Origin: JAAFJM01 sp964529175
Lineage (GTDB): Bacteria > Bacteroidota > Bacteroidia > UKL13-3
Reading direction: 5' to 3'
DNA: 64,000 nt
Assembly (NCBI GenBank): GCA_964529175.1
Contig: CAZGVO010000013.1
Span: forward strand, 1-64,000
This document shows, piece by piece, positions 53,758-63,501 of the stretch. Position 1 is the stretch's first letter. Every line of letters starts with the position of its first letter. The notes beneath the pieces are model-generated. The model saw only the letters and a program-made list of their open reading frames with translations, had not been told where the DNA came from and made no database searches. Made by a program: the position numbers and the translations under genes.

Positions 53758-54525
53758 TTAGCTTCTATCAGAACCTAATTGCGCAGCAAAATACTCACGG
53801 TTTAAGCGAGCAATATTGGTTAACGAAATTTCTTTAGGACACTCAGCTGAACAAGCACCAGTGTTGGTACAAGCACCAAAACCTTCTGAATCCATTTGAG
53901 CTACCATGTTTAACACACGGCTACTTCTTTCAGGGGCGCCTTGAGGCAATAATGCCAATTGCGAAACTTTGGCTGAAACAAATAACATAGCACTTGAATT
54001 TTTACAAGCAGCTACACAAGCACCACAACCAATACAAGCAGCAGCAGCAAAGGCTTCGTCTGCATTGTCTTTTGGAATTGGCAAGCTGTTAGCATCTTGC
54101 GCATTACCAGTATTTACCGAAATAAATCCACCTGATGCAATAATTCTATCAAACGCTGATCTATCTACTGCTAAATCTTTTATAACAGGAAATGCCGCAG
54201 CTCTCCATGGTTCTACCACAATGGTATCGCCATCTTTAAAGCTACGCATGTGTAATTGGCAAGTAGTTACACCTTGGTTTGGTCCATGCGGACGACCATT
54301 GATGTACATACTACACATACCACAAATACCTTCTCTACAATCGTGATCAAAAGCAATAGGCTCATCTTTACCTTCGCTTACTAATCTATCATTTAACACG
54401 TCAAACATTTCAAGGAATGACATATCAGGTGATACACCTTCTACTTTGTAATCAACTAATTTACCTTGGCTTTTGCCATTTTTTTGGCGCCAAACTTTTA
54501 AGTTGATATTCATATTTCCGCTCAT
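53758..54525 (-). CDS. sdhB: Succinate dehydrogenase / fumarate reductase iron-sulfur subunit
   Basis: 255 residues. It carries electrons from SdhA to quinone through three iron-sulfur clusters. The [2Fe-2S] ligands are in CREGICGMCSMYINGRPHG plus CQLHM; the [4Fe-4S] ligands in CIGCGACVAACKN; the [3Fe-4S] group includes CTNTGACSAECPKEI. It is the third gene of sdhCAB, the order of class B enzymes of Bacteroidota. ATG codons at 54525 and 54513 are both possible; the first is used here. Confidence 0.97.
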   Translation of the reverse strand: MSGNMNINLKVWRQKNGKSQGKLVDYKVEGVSPDMSFLEMFDVLNDRLVSEGKDEPIAFDHDCREGICGMCSMYINGRPHGPNQGVTTCQLHMRSFKDGDTIVVEPWRAAAFPVIKDLAVDRSAFDRIIASGGFISVNTGNAQDANSLPIPKDNADEAFAAAACIGCGACVAACKNSSAMLFVSAKVSQLALLPQGAPERSSRVLNMVAQMDSEGFGACTNTGACSAECPKEISLTNIARLNREYFAAQLGSDRS

Positions 54526-54602
54526 TTTATTTAATTTTATTGGTTGATTATATGGTTATTAGTTCAACTAAATAAACTGCTAACCTTTTAACTTATTAAC
54601 TC

Positions 54603-56600
54603 TTATTTGTAGCTACGTTGTGCAATTTTAATGTTTTCGTAAACTAAATCTTCTTTGTGTAACGACCAGTTGCTTAAGTCTTTATATTCCCAAGCAGCCA
54701 CGTATTTGTAGTTTTCGTCATCGCGTTTTGCTTCACCTTCTTCAGTTTGGTGATCTTCACGGAAGTGACCTCCACAGCTTTCATTACGTTCTAAAGCATC
54801 TTTACACATTAGTTCGCCTAATTCAATAAAATCAGCAACGCGACCAGCTTTTTCTAATTCTGGATTAAACTCATTAGCATCGCCTGGTACGCGAACATCG
54901 CTCCAGAACTCTTCTCTAATTTTTTGAATTTCAGAAATAGCCCAAGTTAAACCTTCTACATTACGAGCCATACCACATTTATCCCACATAATTTTACCTA
55001 AACGTTTGTGGAAATAATCTACAGGTTTGGTTCCTTTTATAGCCAATAATTTGTTCAATCTTTCACTAACTTCGTTTTCTGCTTTAACAAATGCTTCATG
55101 ATCTGTAGAAATAGCTTTTACACTGATTTCGTTAGCTAAATAAGCACCAATTGTATAAGGAATTACAAAATAACCATCAGCTAAACCTTGCATTAAAGCT
55201 GAAGCTCCTAAACGGTTAGCACCATGGTCAGAGAAATTTGCCTCACCTAAAGCATATAAACCAGGAACGGTTGTCATTAAATTATAATCAACCCATAAAC
55301 CACCCATAGTGTAATGTACCGCAGGGTAAATCATCATTGGGTTTTTGTATGGATCAACACCAGTAATTTGTTTATACATATCAAACAAGTTACCATATTT
55401 TTCTTTAATTACTTCGTGGCCAAATGCAGTTAATTGCTCTTCGGTTGGATTAGCAATATGTTTTAAAGTAGCAACTTGTTTACCATATTTATACTTCATG
55501 TTGAAAGCAAAATCTAAGTAAACAGCTTCACCAGTTTTATTTACACCAAAACCAGCATCGCAACGCTCTTTAGCAGCACGAGAAGCCACATCTCGAGGTA
55601 CTAAATTACCAAACGCAGGGTAGCGTCTTTCTAAGTAGTAATCTCTGTCTTCTTCTTTTAAATCGTTAGGATTTAATTTTCCTTCGCGGATAGCAGCTGC
55701 ATCTTCTTTGCGTTTTGGAACCCAAATACGACCATCGTTACGTAACGATTCACTCATCAAAGTTAATTTTGATTGGTGATCGCCAGAAACTGGAATACAA
55801 GTTGGGTGAATTTGAGTGTAGCAAGGGTTGCCAAAAAATGCACCTTTTTTGTGTGCTTTCCAAGCTGCCGTTACGTTACTTCCCATTGCATTGGTTGAAA
55901 GGAAAAACACGTTTCCATACCCACCTGTACATAATAATACTGCATGTCCAAAGTGGCGCTCTAATTTACCCGAAACTAAATCGCGAGCTATAATACCACG
56001 ACATTTGCCATCAATATTAACTACATCTAACATTTCGTGGCGTGAATATAAACGCACGTTACCTAAACCAACTTGGCGTTGTAAACCTGAATATGCACCT
56101 AATAATAACTGTTGACCAGTTTGACCAGCAGCATAAAAAGTACGTTGTACTTGCGTTCCACCAAACGAACGGTTACTTAATAACCCTCCGTATTCGCGGG
56201 CAAAAGGTACACCACTAGCTACAGATTGGTCAATAATATTACCACTTACTTCAGCTAAACGATGAACGTTTGCTTCGCGAGCACGGTAATCGCCACCTTT
56301 AATGGTATCGTAAAATAAACGGTAAACTGAGTCACCATCATTTTGATAATTTTTAGCAGCATTTATACCTCCTTGAGCAGCAATAGAGTGCGCTCTACGA
56401 GGAGAATCTTGAAAACAAAAAGCTTTAACTTTATAACCTAACTCGGCTAATGTAGCAGCAGCCGAAGCACCTGCCAAACCTGTTCCAACAACTATAATTT
56501 CTAAACTACGTTTGTTAGCAGGATTTACCAATGGAACTGTAGATTTGTACTTAGTCCATTTTGATTCTATTGGGCCTTGAGGAATTTTTGAATCTAACAT
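54603..56600 (-). CDS. sdhA: Succinate dehydrogenase / fumarate reductase flavoprotein subunit
   Basis: 665 residues. It oxidises succinate to fumarate with covalently bound FAD. The FAD motif VVGTGLAGASAAATLAELG and the FAD-linking histidine in RRAHSIAAQGGINAA (H71) are present, with LLCTGGYGNVF and a catalytic-region HGANRLGASALMQGL. The length fits the class with SdhC of five spans and no SdhD. It lies 34 bases after sdhC and 77 bases before sdhB. Confidence 0.97.
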   Translation of the reverse strand: MLDSKIPQGPIESKWTKYKSTVPLVNPANKRSLEIIVVGTGLAGASAAATLAELGYKVKAFCFQDSPRRAHSIAAQGGINAAKNYQNDGDSVYRLFYDTIKGGDYRAREANVHRLAEVSGNIIDQSVASGVPFAREYGGLLSNRSFGGTQVQRTFYAAGQTGQQLLLGAYSGLQRQVGLGNVRLYSRHEMLDVVNIDGKCRGIIARDLVSGKLERHFGHAVLLCTGGYGNVFFLSTNAMGSNVTAAWKAHKKGAFFGNPCYTQIHPTCIPVSGDHQSKLTLMSESLRNDGRIWVPKRKEDAAAIREGKLNPNDLKEEDRDYYLERRYPAFGNLVPRDVASRAAKERCDAGFGVNKTGEAVYLDFAFNMKYKYGKQVATLKHIANPTEEQLTAFGHEVIKEKYGNLFDMYKQITGVDPYKNPMMIYPAVHYTMGGLWVDYNLMTTVPGLYALGEANFSDHGANRLGASALMQGLADGYFVIPYTIGAYLANEISVKAISTDHEAFVKAENEVSERLNKLLAIKGTKPVDYFHKRLGKIMWDKCGMARNVEGLTWAISEIQKIREEFWSDVRVPGDANEFNPELEKAGRVADFIELGELMCKDALERNESCGGHFREDHQTEEGEAKRDDENYKYVAAWEYKDLSNWSLHKEDLVYENIKIAQRSYK

Positions 56601-56634
56601 CTTTATATATTATTAACGGTAAATGTTTATTTAA

Positions 56635-57411
56635 TTATTTGATAAAAAAGTAAAGTGGCATTGCTGCAAATCCAATTGGAATTAATATAGCAAACACGCC
56701 AATTCCAATAAAGTTTATAGCACCATTATATTTTTTATGATTTAAACCCATAGTTTGAAAAGCCGATTTAAAACCATGGTATAAATGGAACGATAATGCA
56801 GCCATAGCTATAATATACAATGCTACTAACCATAATTCTTTAAAACCTAATTCTACTGAGCGGAATAAGTCTTTTACAATAGTTACTTTCATTAAACCTT
56901 CACTTTGCTCTTCCATTTTTGAGTTCATGGTAAAGTTATCAGGCATATAGTCTGATTGAATTTCGCCAGTTTGAATATTTTCGGTATAACGAGTGTAAGG
57001 AACATTTCCAAACTTGTACTGCCACCAAAAATTGCTCATGTGAACGGCAATAAAAACTAAAATAATAGTACCTAAAATGCCCATATTGCGGCTGCTCCAA
57101 TGGCTATTTGCTTTACCATCAAAAGCTTGGTACTTAACCGGACGTGCTTTTTTGTTTTGAAAAACCAAAGCAATACCTTTAAATGCATGAAACAAAATAG
57201 CAGCATATAATAAATACGAAGTGGTTTTAATCAATGGATTTGTTGTCATAAATACTGCGTATTTATTAAAAGCTAATCCAGCATCGTGTTTAAATAGCTG
57301 TAAATTTCCTACCATGTGTATTATCAGGAATGAACATAAGAACAATCCTGTAAGTGCCATGATTAATTTTTGACCTAGCGAAGAGCTAAACATTTTAGTA
57401 ATCCAATTCAT
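56635..57411 (-). CDS. sdhC: Succinate dehydrogenase cytochrome b subunit
   Basis: 258 residues with five membrane spans. It is the single anchor subunit that binds two hemes b and reduces menaquinone in class B enzymes. Conserved histidines include HMVGNLQLFK, ILFHAFKGIALVF, HMSNFWWQYKFG and FHLYHGFKSAFQTMG, expected heme ligands. It is the first gene of the operon; the 327 bases upstream separate it from the divergent LruC gene. Confidence 0.95.
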   Translation of the reverse strand: MNWITKMFSSSLGQKLIMALTGLFLCSFLIIHMVGNLQLFKHDAGLAFNKYAVFMTTNPLIKTTSYLLYAAILFHAFKGIALVFQNKKARPVKYQAFDGKANSHWSSRNMGILGTIILVFIAVHMSNFWWQYKFGNVPYTRYTENIQTGEIQSDYMPDNFTMNSKMEEQSEGLMKVTIVKDLFRSVELGFKELWLVALYIIAMAALSFHLYHGFKSAFQTMGLNHKKYNGAINFIGIGVFAILIPIGFAAMPLYFFIK

Positions 57412-57738
57412 TTTTAGTTATTGTAAATTTATTTATGACTGCGAATGTAACCGAAGCGTCAGTAAAGGTGTAGCTGATTAAAATCAAAAGCATGTATTTA
57501 GACTAAATTTAAATAAGATGCTGAAGGCCAATAAATACTACAGTTTTGGAGCTTGCTTTTAATTACATTTTATCATTTTATACAAATTGATATATAATAT
57601 AAAATAATTATAGGTTAGGCTTAAATTGGTTAAATAAATCCCATTTTGAGCCTTTTTTGAAACATTTATTTTTTCTAATTTATTAATAATAAGCATATTG
57701 TAATTATTGGAATAGTATATGCTTTGGGTTTTGTAACT
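57412..57738. other. Intergenic region between divergent sdhC and the LruC gene
   Basis: 327 very AT-rich bases that must hold promoters for both directions. I see no gene and no clear -7/-33 pair. The only ordered element is the hairpin at 57617-57658, listed separately. Confidence 0.6.
57617..57658 (+). terminator. Orphan terminator-like hairpin upstream of the LruC gene
   Basis: AGGCTTAAA (57617-57625) pairs with TTTGAGCCT (57645-57653, one T-G), followed by a T run to 57658. It is oriented for plus-strand transcription although no plus-strand gene lies upstream, so it could end a small RNA or act as a leader attenuator for the LruC gene. Confidence 0.45.
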
Positions 57739-59025
57739 ATGAGACTATTAAAGACAATTTTAGCTGTTATTATTACTGGTTTGGCCATATCTTGCTTAAA
57801 AGAGCCAAAACTAATGCCTAAAGATGGAACTAGCAATAATGGAGGTTATGGCGTTCCGCCTATTAATTTTGGTTGGGAAAATTCAAAAACTGTAAAGTTA
57901 AATGTGGGCATAACTGCATTTAAAGCCAATACCGAAAAGCATGTTATTGCTGTGTACACTCAAAATCCAAAGTTGGGAGGTAAGCTAATTACCTGCGGAA
58001 CTGCATCGGCCCTTCATCATTTTGAAACACAATTTTCGTTAGCCAATATTTACGATAAAGTTTTTATACAAGAAATAGTTCCTGGAGTTGGTATTTATAA
58101 TAAAGAAGTGGCATTAAATAATAGCATCATAACAGTTAAGTTTAATAATGCCAATGCTAGCTTAGGTAAAACTGGAAATATTATTCCTCCGCAAATAGAT
58201 ACGGATAAAGATTTGGTGCCCGATTCGGTTGATCAATATCCTTACGATTCAACTAAGGCTTACAATAATTTTTATCCTTTTGAAAATAGCAAAGCCACTT
58301 TGGCTTTTGAAGATTTATGGCCATCGCTTGGCGATTACGATATGAACGATGTGGTAATAGGTTATAAATACAATATTGTAACCAATGCAAGCAATAGGGT
58401 AGTGCAAGTTTTGGCAAATTATACATTGCTAGCTACTGGAGGGTCGTTTAAAAACGGTTTTGGAGTGGAGTTCCCAATTAGTAGAAGTCAGATTAACGAA
58501 CTTTCGGGCGCAGGGTTAGAAAGTGGTCAAAGCAAGGCAGTTATTATTTTATTTAATAATATGCGCAATGAAATGGAAACATATAACACAGTTACCACAC
58601 AAGCTATTTCTGATTCAATTAATTATAATGTGAGTTTTAATGTAATAAATGGTCCGCTGTTAGCCGATTTTGGTTTGAGTGCTTATAATCCATTTATTTG
58701 GAATAATACCAGTGGCTTTGGTAGAGGTTATGAGGTGCATTTACCTAATAACTTACCAACTAATTTAGCCAATGTAAATTTATTTGGAACCCATTTAGAT
58801 AATTCGAGCTTAACATTTGGTAGGTATTATGTATCAAAAACCAACGAAATGCCATGGGCTTTAAATATTCCAGCTCCGTTTAGTTACCCAAAAGAAAAAA
58901 GCAAAATAAACGAGGCCTATTTAAAATTTAACGATTGGGTGCAGTCGTGCGGAGTGCAAAACAACGATTGGTATTTGAATAAAAACGGTTATAGAAATAA
59001 TGATAAAATTTTTGTAAAACCATAG
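57739..59025 (+). CDS. LruC-domain lipoprotein, short paralogue
   Basis: 428 residues from ATG 57739; an in-frame TTG at 57724 would add five residues but the signal peptide MRLLKTILAVIITGLAISC starts best here. Lipobox AISC gives a lipoprotein. An N-domain (FGWENSKTVKLNVGIT) is followed by a calcium-type DTDKDLVPDSVDQYP linker and the LruC domain with AFEDLWPSLGDYDMNDVVIGY, LLATGGSFKNGFGVEFPI and the C-terminal NKNGYRNNDKIFVKP. It is homologous throughout to the gene at 60335, apart from that gene's insert. Confidence 0.88.
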   Translation: MRLLKTILAVIITGLAISCLKEPKLMPKDGTSNNGGYGVPPINFGWENSKTVKLNVGITAFKANTEKHVIAVYTQNPKLGGKLITCGTASALHHFETQFSLANIYDKVFIQEIVPGVGIYNKEVALNNSIITVKFNNANASLGKTGNIIPPQIDTDKDLVPDSVDQYPYDSTKAYNNFYPFENSKATLAFEDLWPSLGDYDMNDVVIGYKYNIVTNASNRVVQVLANYTLLATGGSFKNGFGVEFPISRSQINELSGAGLESGQSKAVIILFNNMRNEMETYNTVTTQAISDSINYNVSFNVINGPLLADFGLSAYNPFIWNNTSGFGRGYEVHLPNNLPTNLANVNLFGTHLDNSSLTFGRYYVSKTNEMPWALNIPAPFSYPKEKSKINEAYLKFNDWVQSCGVQNNDWYLNKNGYRNNDKIFVKP

Positions 59026-59140
59026 CTATAATATATTGATTATCAATATTTTATAAGGTTTGTTTTTTAGTAGTCTATAATTTTTTTGATACAGTTTAAA
59101 ACAATATAGTTTTAAATAATGCTTTGCTTTATTAATAAAC

Positions 59141-60004
59141 TTATTTTATTAAACGAATAGTAAATTTAATTGCATGAACCAGTAATAAAGCAATTAATCC
59201 ACCTAAAAGTCCTAAACATAATTCCTTAAGAACATTGGGCCAGTTGGGTAAAATATGATGCAAGTAATCAATATTATGTTCAAAAATTCCACCTGAAACC
59301 AAAACTAAAGCAATGGTTCCAACTATAGCAAAAAACTTAATAATGAGTGGCAGTGTTTTTACCAAACCAATTCCTATGGTGTTTAATGGTCCTTTTTGAT
59401 TTGATTTTTTTATTAAACTGTAACCAACATCATCCATTCTTACAATAATACCTACTAGCCCATAAACCCCAATTGTGGCTAGGATAGAAACTACCGAAAC
59501 CGTAATTATTTGCAGGGTAATATTTTGGTCTAAAACTGTGCTTAAAGCTATAATTACTATTTCTACCGAAAGTATAAAATCGGTGGTAATGGCTGACTTT
59601 ATTTTAGTTTTCTCTAAATCTAATTCATTGTTTAAAGGTTCTGTAGTGGTAGTTTCTAATACATGGTTTTTATGAAAAAAATATTCAATTATTTTTTCTA
59701 CCCCTTCGTATGCCAAATAAAATCCTCCTAAGAGTAAAATTACTTTTATAGCTTCGGGTAAAAATAAATTTAAAACCAAGGCTATTGGAACTATAATTAG
59801 TTTATTAATAAATGAACCTTTGGTTATTGCCCAAAGAACTGGAATCTCTCGAGATGAAACAAAACCAGTCGATTTTTCAGCGTTTACTGCTAAGTCATCT
59901 CCAAGAATTCCAGCTGTTTTTTTTGTGGCTACTTTAGCTGTTAAAGCCACATCGTCCATTAAAGTTGCTATATCGTCTAAAATTGCAAAAATACCTGATG
60001 CCAT
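59141..60004 (-). CDS. DUF808 membrane protein
   Basis: 287 residues. The N-terminus MASGIFAILDDIATLMDDVA and the segment SREIPVLWAITKGSFINK are diagnostic of DUF808. Five or so membrane spans follow. The family is widespread and its function is unknown. It lies on the minus strand between two LruC genes on the plus strand; that placement may be accidental. Confidence 0.92.
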   Translation of the reverse strand: MASGIFAILDDIATLMDDVALTAKVATKKTAGILGDDLAVNAEKSTGFVSSREIPVLWAITKGSFINKLIIVPIALVLNLFLPEAIKVILLLGGFYLAYEGVEKIIEYFFHKNHVLETTTTEPLNNELDLEKTKIKSAITTDFILSVEIVIIALSTVLDQNITLQIITVSVVSILATIGVYGLVGIIVRMDDVGYSLIKKSNQKGPLNTIGIGLVKTLPLIIKFFAIVGTIALVLVSGGIFEHNIDYLHHILPNWPNVLKELCLGLLGGLIALLLVHAIKFTIRLIK

Positions 60005-60334
60005 GTATTAAAAATGAGGCGGCAAATTAGTAATAAATATAAGTTGTTCAACCTTTTTTGCTCCTATTTTTCTTATGCTTTAAAAAACACTCAACTCAAA
60101 ATTTCAGAAATAAGTAAAGAAATTATATTAAATTCCAACTTATGAGTGACTATTTTTAACTGTTTAAGTGAATCTTTTTCAGGCCGAAATAAAATATTAG
60201 GGTGCTATTTTGAGAAAAAATGTCCCATATTGATACATGTTTATAAACCTGTATAAAACTAAATACTTAAAAATCATTACTTTGCAATTTAAGCCTAATT
60301 ATTGTTATAATTAAATCAAACTAAAACACAAAAA
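60005..60334. other. Intergenic region before the second LruC gene
   Basis: 330 AT-rich bases without a gene. It holds a near-palindrome at 60234-60253. A weak candidate for the -7 element, TACTTTG (60278-60284), is 51 bases before the LruC start, but no -33 TTTG is seen. Confidence 0.5.
60234..60253. promoter_or_regulatory. 20-bp near-palindrome upstream of the second LruC gene
   Basis: TACATGTTTATAAACCTGTA equals its own reverse complement except for one mismatched pair (positions 5 and 16 of the site). The centre is TTATAA. It is a plausible operator for a dimeric regulator just upstream of the candidate promoter. Confidence 0.4.
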
Positions 60335-62506
60335 ATGAAAAAGACTATTTTATCAATCACTGCACTAAGTATTTTATTCTTAGGTGCTTGTACCAAAGAT
60401 GTTGTTAAAGACACTACCCCGGGTGTAAACAATAACGTTAGCAACATGAATGAATTAGTAGTGCCTGCTAATTTTACCTGGGAAAATTCAAGAGATGTAA
60501 ATTTAACTATCAATATTACTGATACTCGTTTTCAAGAGGCGGTACATATTGTTTCTGTTTACGATGAAAATCCTTTAGCTGGCGGACAGTTAATAGCTCG
60601 CGGAGCTGCTAGTGTAAATGCTGGATTTGTATCGCAAATTAATTTATCAAATACCATTAAACGTGTGTTTGTTTCAAAAGTATCTCCTGATGGTTCTGAA
60701 ATTAACAAATACATTGATTTAGATTCAAAAAATGTAACTGTTGCGTTGGGTTACACTACCCAAGTTGGCAAAACTGGTTTAGGTAAAACAGGTAGCCCTA
60801 ATTGCTCAAGTGGTTGTACTCAAACAATTACATCAAGCAATACTAATTTAAATATAAATAATGGTGATGTGGTATGTATTACTGGTAGCAATATTACTAT
60901 TGGCTTTAATGGCAATGGTGGAACAATTAGAATTTGTGGTAGCAATGTAACGGTTCAAAATGCATCGGTTAATAATAGCTGTGCTTTAATTGTAACTTCT
61001 ACAGGTTCTGCTACATTCAATAATTTAAATTTAAATGGCTCTAGCTCATCTTTCCAAAATTGGGGAACAGTTACAGTTAGTAATTCATTCTCTCCTGGTG
61101 GAACAGTTACCAATAATGGAACTATTATAACTACTGGTGATTTTAATTTAAATAACCAATCCACTACCACCAATAATGGAACCATTACAGTTGGTGAAAC
61201 TTTAAATGTAAATGGCAATTCTACTTTAACCAATAATTCATCAATCGTTGTTAATAAAGATTGTCAAGTAAATAGTTCTGGTTTATTAATTAACCAATGT
61301 TATTTATGGGTAAAAAAGAAATACCAAAATAATGGTAATACAAGAAACTATAGTTACATAAAAGTTAGTGATGAAACTACTATTAATGGTGGTTCTGAAA
61401 TTGGAATGTACAATGGGGCTATGTTTAAAACTAAAGATGTTCAAATTAATGGAACAATTAAAGGTTATGTAAGTACTTCATTATTTAAAGTAACAGGAGA
61501 TACAAAAATTAATAGTGGTGGAAGTGTAATTAACTTTATTCAATATTGTGATGCAAATGGAATAGAACAAAATAATGGAACAATTGGTAGTGGTGCAGCA
61601 TTGGGTTGTGGTTTATACTTACCAGTAACTACTTGTAATCCTGAAGGAAATGGAACTGCACCAGTGCCTGTAAATCCTGATACTGATAACGATGGTGTAC
61701 CTGATAATAGCGATGCTTATCCTAACGATGCAACCAAAGCATTTAACAATTATTATCCTTCGGCAACTGGCAGAGCTACTGTGGCTTTTGAAGACCAATG
61801 GCCAAGTAAAGGTGATTATGATATGAATGATGTAGTAATTTCTTACAGATACAATATTGTTACCAATGCTTCAAATGTAGTTGTTCAAGTAAATGCAGAC
61901 TATTCATTATTAGCTACTGGTGGTGTTTTTCAAAATGGATTTGGTGTTGAGTTTCCAATTAACCGCGCTAACGCTACAGGTGTAACAGGTGGAACTTTAG
62001 AAGCTGGTCAAACCAAAGCAGTAGTTACGTTATTTAACAATACCCGCGCTGCGGTTCAAAACTGGAATACAAAAATTGACGAACCAACTTCTGATTCAGT
62101 TAACTATGCAGTTAGCTTTAACGTAACAAGTGGCCCAACTTTAAGTACTTTTGGTTTAGGAATTTACAATCCATTTATTTGGAATAATACAGCAGGTTTT
62201 GGTCGTGGATACGAAATTCACTTACCAGGAAAAACGCCAACTACTTTAGCTAACACTGCATTGTTTGGAACAAGCAGCGACAATTCAAGTGTTTCGGCTG
62301 GTAGATATTATGTTACTAAACCAAATGGATTACCTTGGGCAATTAATATTCCAGCTAAATTTGACTATCCAGTTGAAAGAGCTGATATAAACACTGCCTT
62401 CACTAAATTTGCAACTTGGGTGCAATCAAATGGCGCAACCTATGCCGATTGGTACACTAACCAAGCTGGTTACAGAAATACTAGCAATATTTATGTAAAA
62501 CCTTAA
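60335..62506 (+). CDS. LruC-domain lipoprotein, long paralogue with beta-solenoid insert
   Basis: 723 residues. The lipobox is LGAC and the N-domain (FTWENSRDVNLTINITDT) matches the short paralogue. Residues about 150-440 are an insert of short Asn/Gly/Thr-rich repeats (for example VNGNSTLTNNSSIVVN and NNGTIITTGDFNLNNQS), probably a beta-solenoid. A calcium-type linker DTDNDGVPDNSDAYP leads to the LruC domain (FEDQWPSKGDYDMNDVVISY, GYRNTSNIYVKP). It may sit on the outer surface. The function of LruC domains is not established. Confidence 0.9.
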   Translation: MKKTILSITALSILFLGACTKDVVKDTTPGVNNNVSNMNELVVPANFTWENSRDVNLTINITDTRFQEAVHIVSVYDENPLAGGQLIARGAASVNAGFVSQINLSNTIKRVFVSKVSPDGSEINKYIDLDSKNVTVALGYTTQVGKTGLGKTGSPNCSSGCTQTITSSNTNLNINNGDVVCITGSNITIGFNGNGGTIRICGSNVTVQNASVNNSCALIVTSTGSATFNNLNLNGSSSSFQNWGTVTVSNSFSPGGTVTNNGTIITTGDFNLNNQSTTTNNGTITVGETLNVNGNSTLTNNSSIVVNKDCQVNSSGLLINQCYLWVKKKYQNNGNTRNYSYIKVSDETTINGGSEIGMYNGAMFKTKDVQINGTIKGYVSTSLFKVTGDTKINSGGSVINFIQYCDANGIEQNNGTIGSGAALGCGLYLPVTTCNPEGNGTAPVPVNPDTDNDGVPDNSDAYPNDATKAFNNYYPSATGRATVAFEDQWPSKGDYDMNDVVISYRYNIVTNASNVVVQVNADYSLLATGGVFQNGFGVEFPINRANATGVTGGTLEAGQTKAVVTLFNNTRAAVQNWNTKIDEPTSDSVNYAVSFNVTSGPTLSTFGLGIYNPFIWNNTAGFGRGYEIHLPGKTPTTLANTALFGTSSDNSSVSAGRYYVTKPNGLPWAINIPAKFDYPVERADINTAFTKFATWVQSNGATYADWYTNQAGYRNTSNIYVKP

Positions 62507-62534
62507 TAAATTTCATGTTTTAAGTTTTATAGTT

Positions 62535-62572
62535 AAAAGCGCTTACCCAGCAATGGGTAGGCGTTTTTTTTT
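62535..62572 (+). terminator. Intrinsic terminator after the second LruC gene
   Basis: AAAAGCGCTTACCC pairs with GGGTAGGCGTTTTT (two G-T pairs) around AGCAAT, with T continuing to 62572. It begins 28 bases after the stop. Confidence 0.88.
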
Positions 62573-62621
62573 ATTGAAATAATTGATAAATCACAAATCT
62601 TTATTTTTTAAAATAGTTGTT

Positions 62622-63257
62622 TCATTTATACCTCTCTATTTTTATTGATTTCATTGTTTTTTCAAATCGTTCAATAAATCCATCACAATTTTTGGATTTG
62701 CAATCAGCAGTGAAATCAATTATGTTGCTATCAATTTCTGAAATTGCATGGACATAATATCGCCAATTCGAATCTGATTCAGTTTCTTTTATTTTATAAG
62801 CATCAATTCTTGTTTCAGTGATATTTAGTTTAATATTTTCAATAAATAAAGTATCGGCTTCTGCATACCTATTTTTCAAATCTGTTAAATGATTTTTCCG
62901 AATTCTTGGTGAAAGCTCAAAATTGTAAGTTGATTTACATTTAAAATGATCAATGTGTTCTATAATAAGTCTATAAGTACTATCAGCATAATCATTGAAT
63001 ACCCTACCACTAATTTTTTCTATTGGGAATTTTGATTTTGAAAAACAATATTTATTCTCATCATCACAACCATAACAACCTCCTTTATACCAAGAATAAA
63101 AAGTATCTAATTCCAATGGTTTGTCGAATGTTATTTTGTAAAGCGAATCTTGTGTAAAAAATACTGTTTCTATGGTATCTTTTTGTTCATTTTTGCAACT
63201 AACTAAGTTAAACATTACAAGCATTGAAATAAGAAAATGTGTTACAGTAGCTTTCAT
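62622..63257 (-). CDS. Unknown lipoprotein
   Basis: 211 residues from ATG 63257 (an upstream ATG at 63308 would precede the signal peptide by 17 residues). MKATVTHFLISMLVMFNLVSC is a type II signal peptide with lipobox LVSC. The mature protein contains KGGCYGCDDENKYC with clustered cysteines and a C-terminal DFTADCKSKNCDGF. I recognise no family. It is convergent with the LruC gene and stands alone. Confidence 0.7.
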   Translation of the reverse strand: MKATVTHFLISMLVMFNLVSCKNEQKDTIETVFFTQDSLYKITFDKPLELDTFYSWYKGGCYGCDDENKYCFSKSKFPIEKISGRVFNDYADSTYRLIIEHIDHFKCKSTYNFELSPRIRKNHLTDLKNRYAEADTLFIENIKLNITETRIDAYKIKETESDSNWRYYVHAISEIDSNIIDFTADCKSKNCDGFIERFEKTMKSIKIERYK

Positions 63258-63373
63258 GTGTGGTTGTTTTAATATCAAAAGTATATTTAATGTTTTGAAG
63301 AAATACATTGTTCAAAAAAAAATTATTTATAAAACTAAGAATATCAATTTTTTCTATGTGTAGTAAACTAATG

Positions 63374-63425
63374 GTTGTTGGTCATAAGACACAACAACGG
63401 ACATAAGCTAGAAGCCAGCGGCTAG
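63374..63425. repeat. Structured intergenic element upstream of thrS
   Basis: GTTGTTG-GTC-ATAA-GAC-A-CAACAAC (63374-63398) forms a 10-bp hairpin with one bulge. A short second stem is AGCC/GGCT around AGC (63413-63423). The higher G+C of this stretch stands out from its AT-rich surroundings. It may be a remnant of a dispersed intergenic repeat or part of a thrS leader. Confidence 0.45.
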
Positions 63426-63501
63426 TTGCAGTCCGCCAATTGCCAATTAACAAAAAATTACTTTCCATTTGCAAAATCAAAAGTGTATCTTGCCCGCCTT
63501 T

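Noticed and set aside
57724..57738. TTG start adding five residues to the LruC lipoprotein
   Set aside because: The signal peptide and lipobox are best placed from the ATG at 57739.
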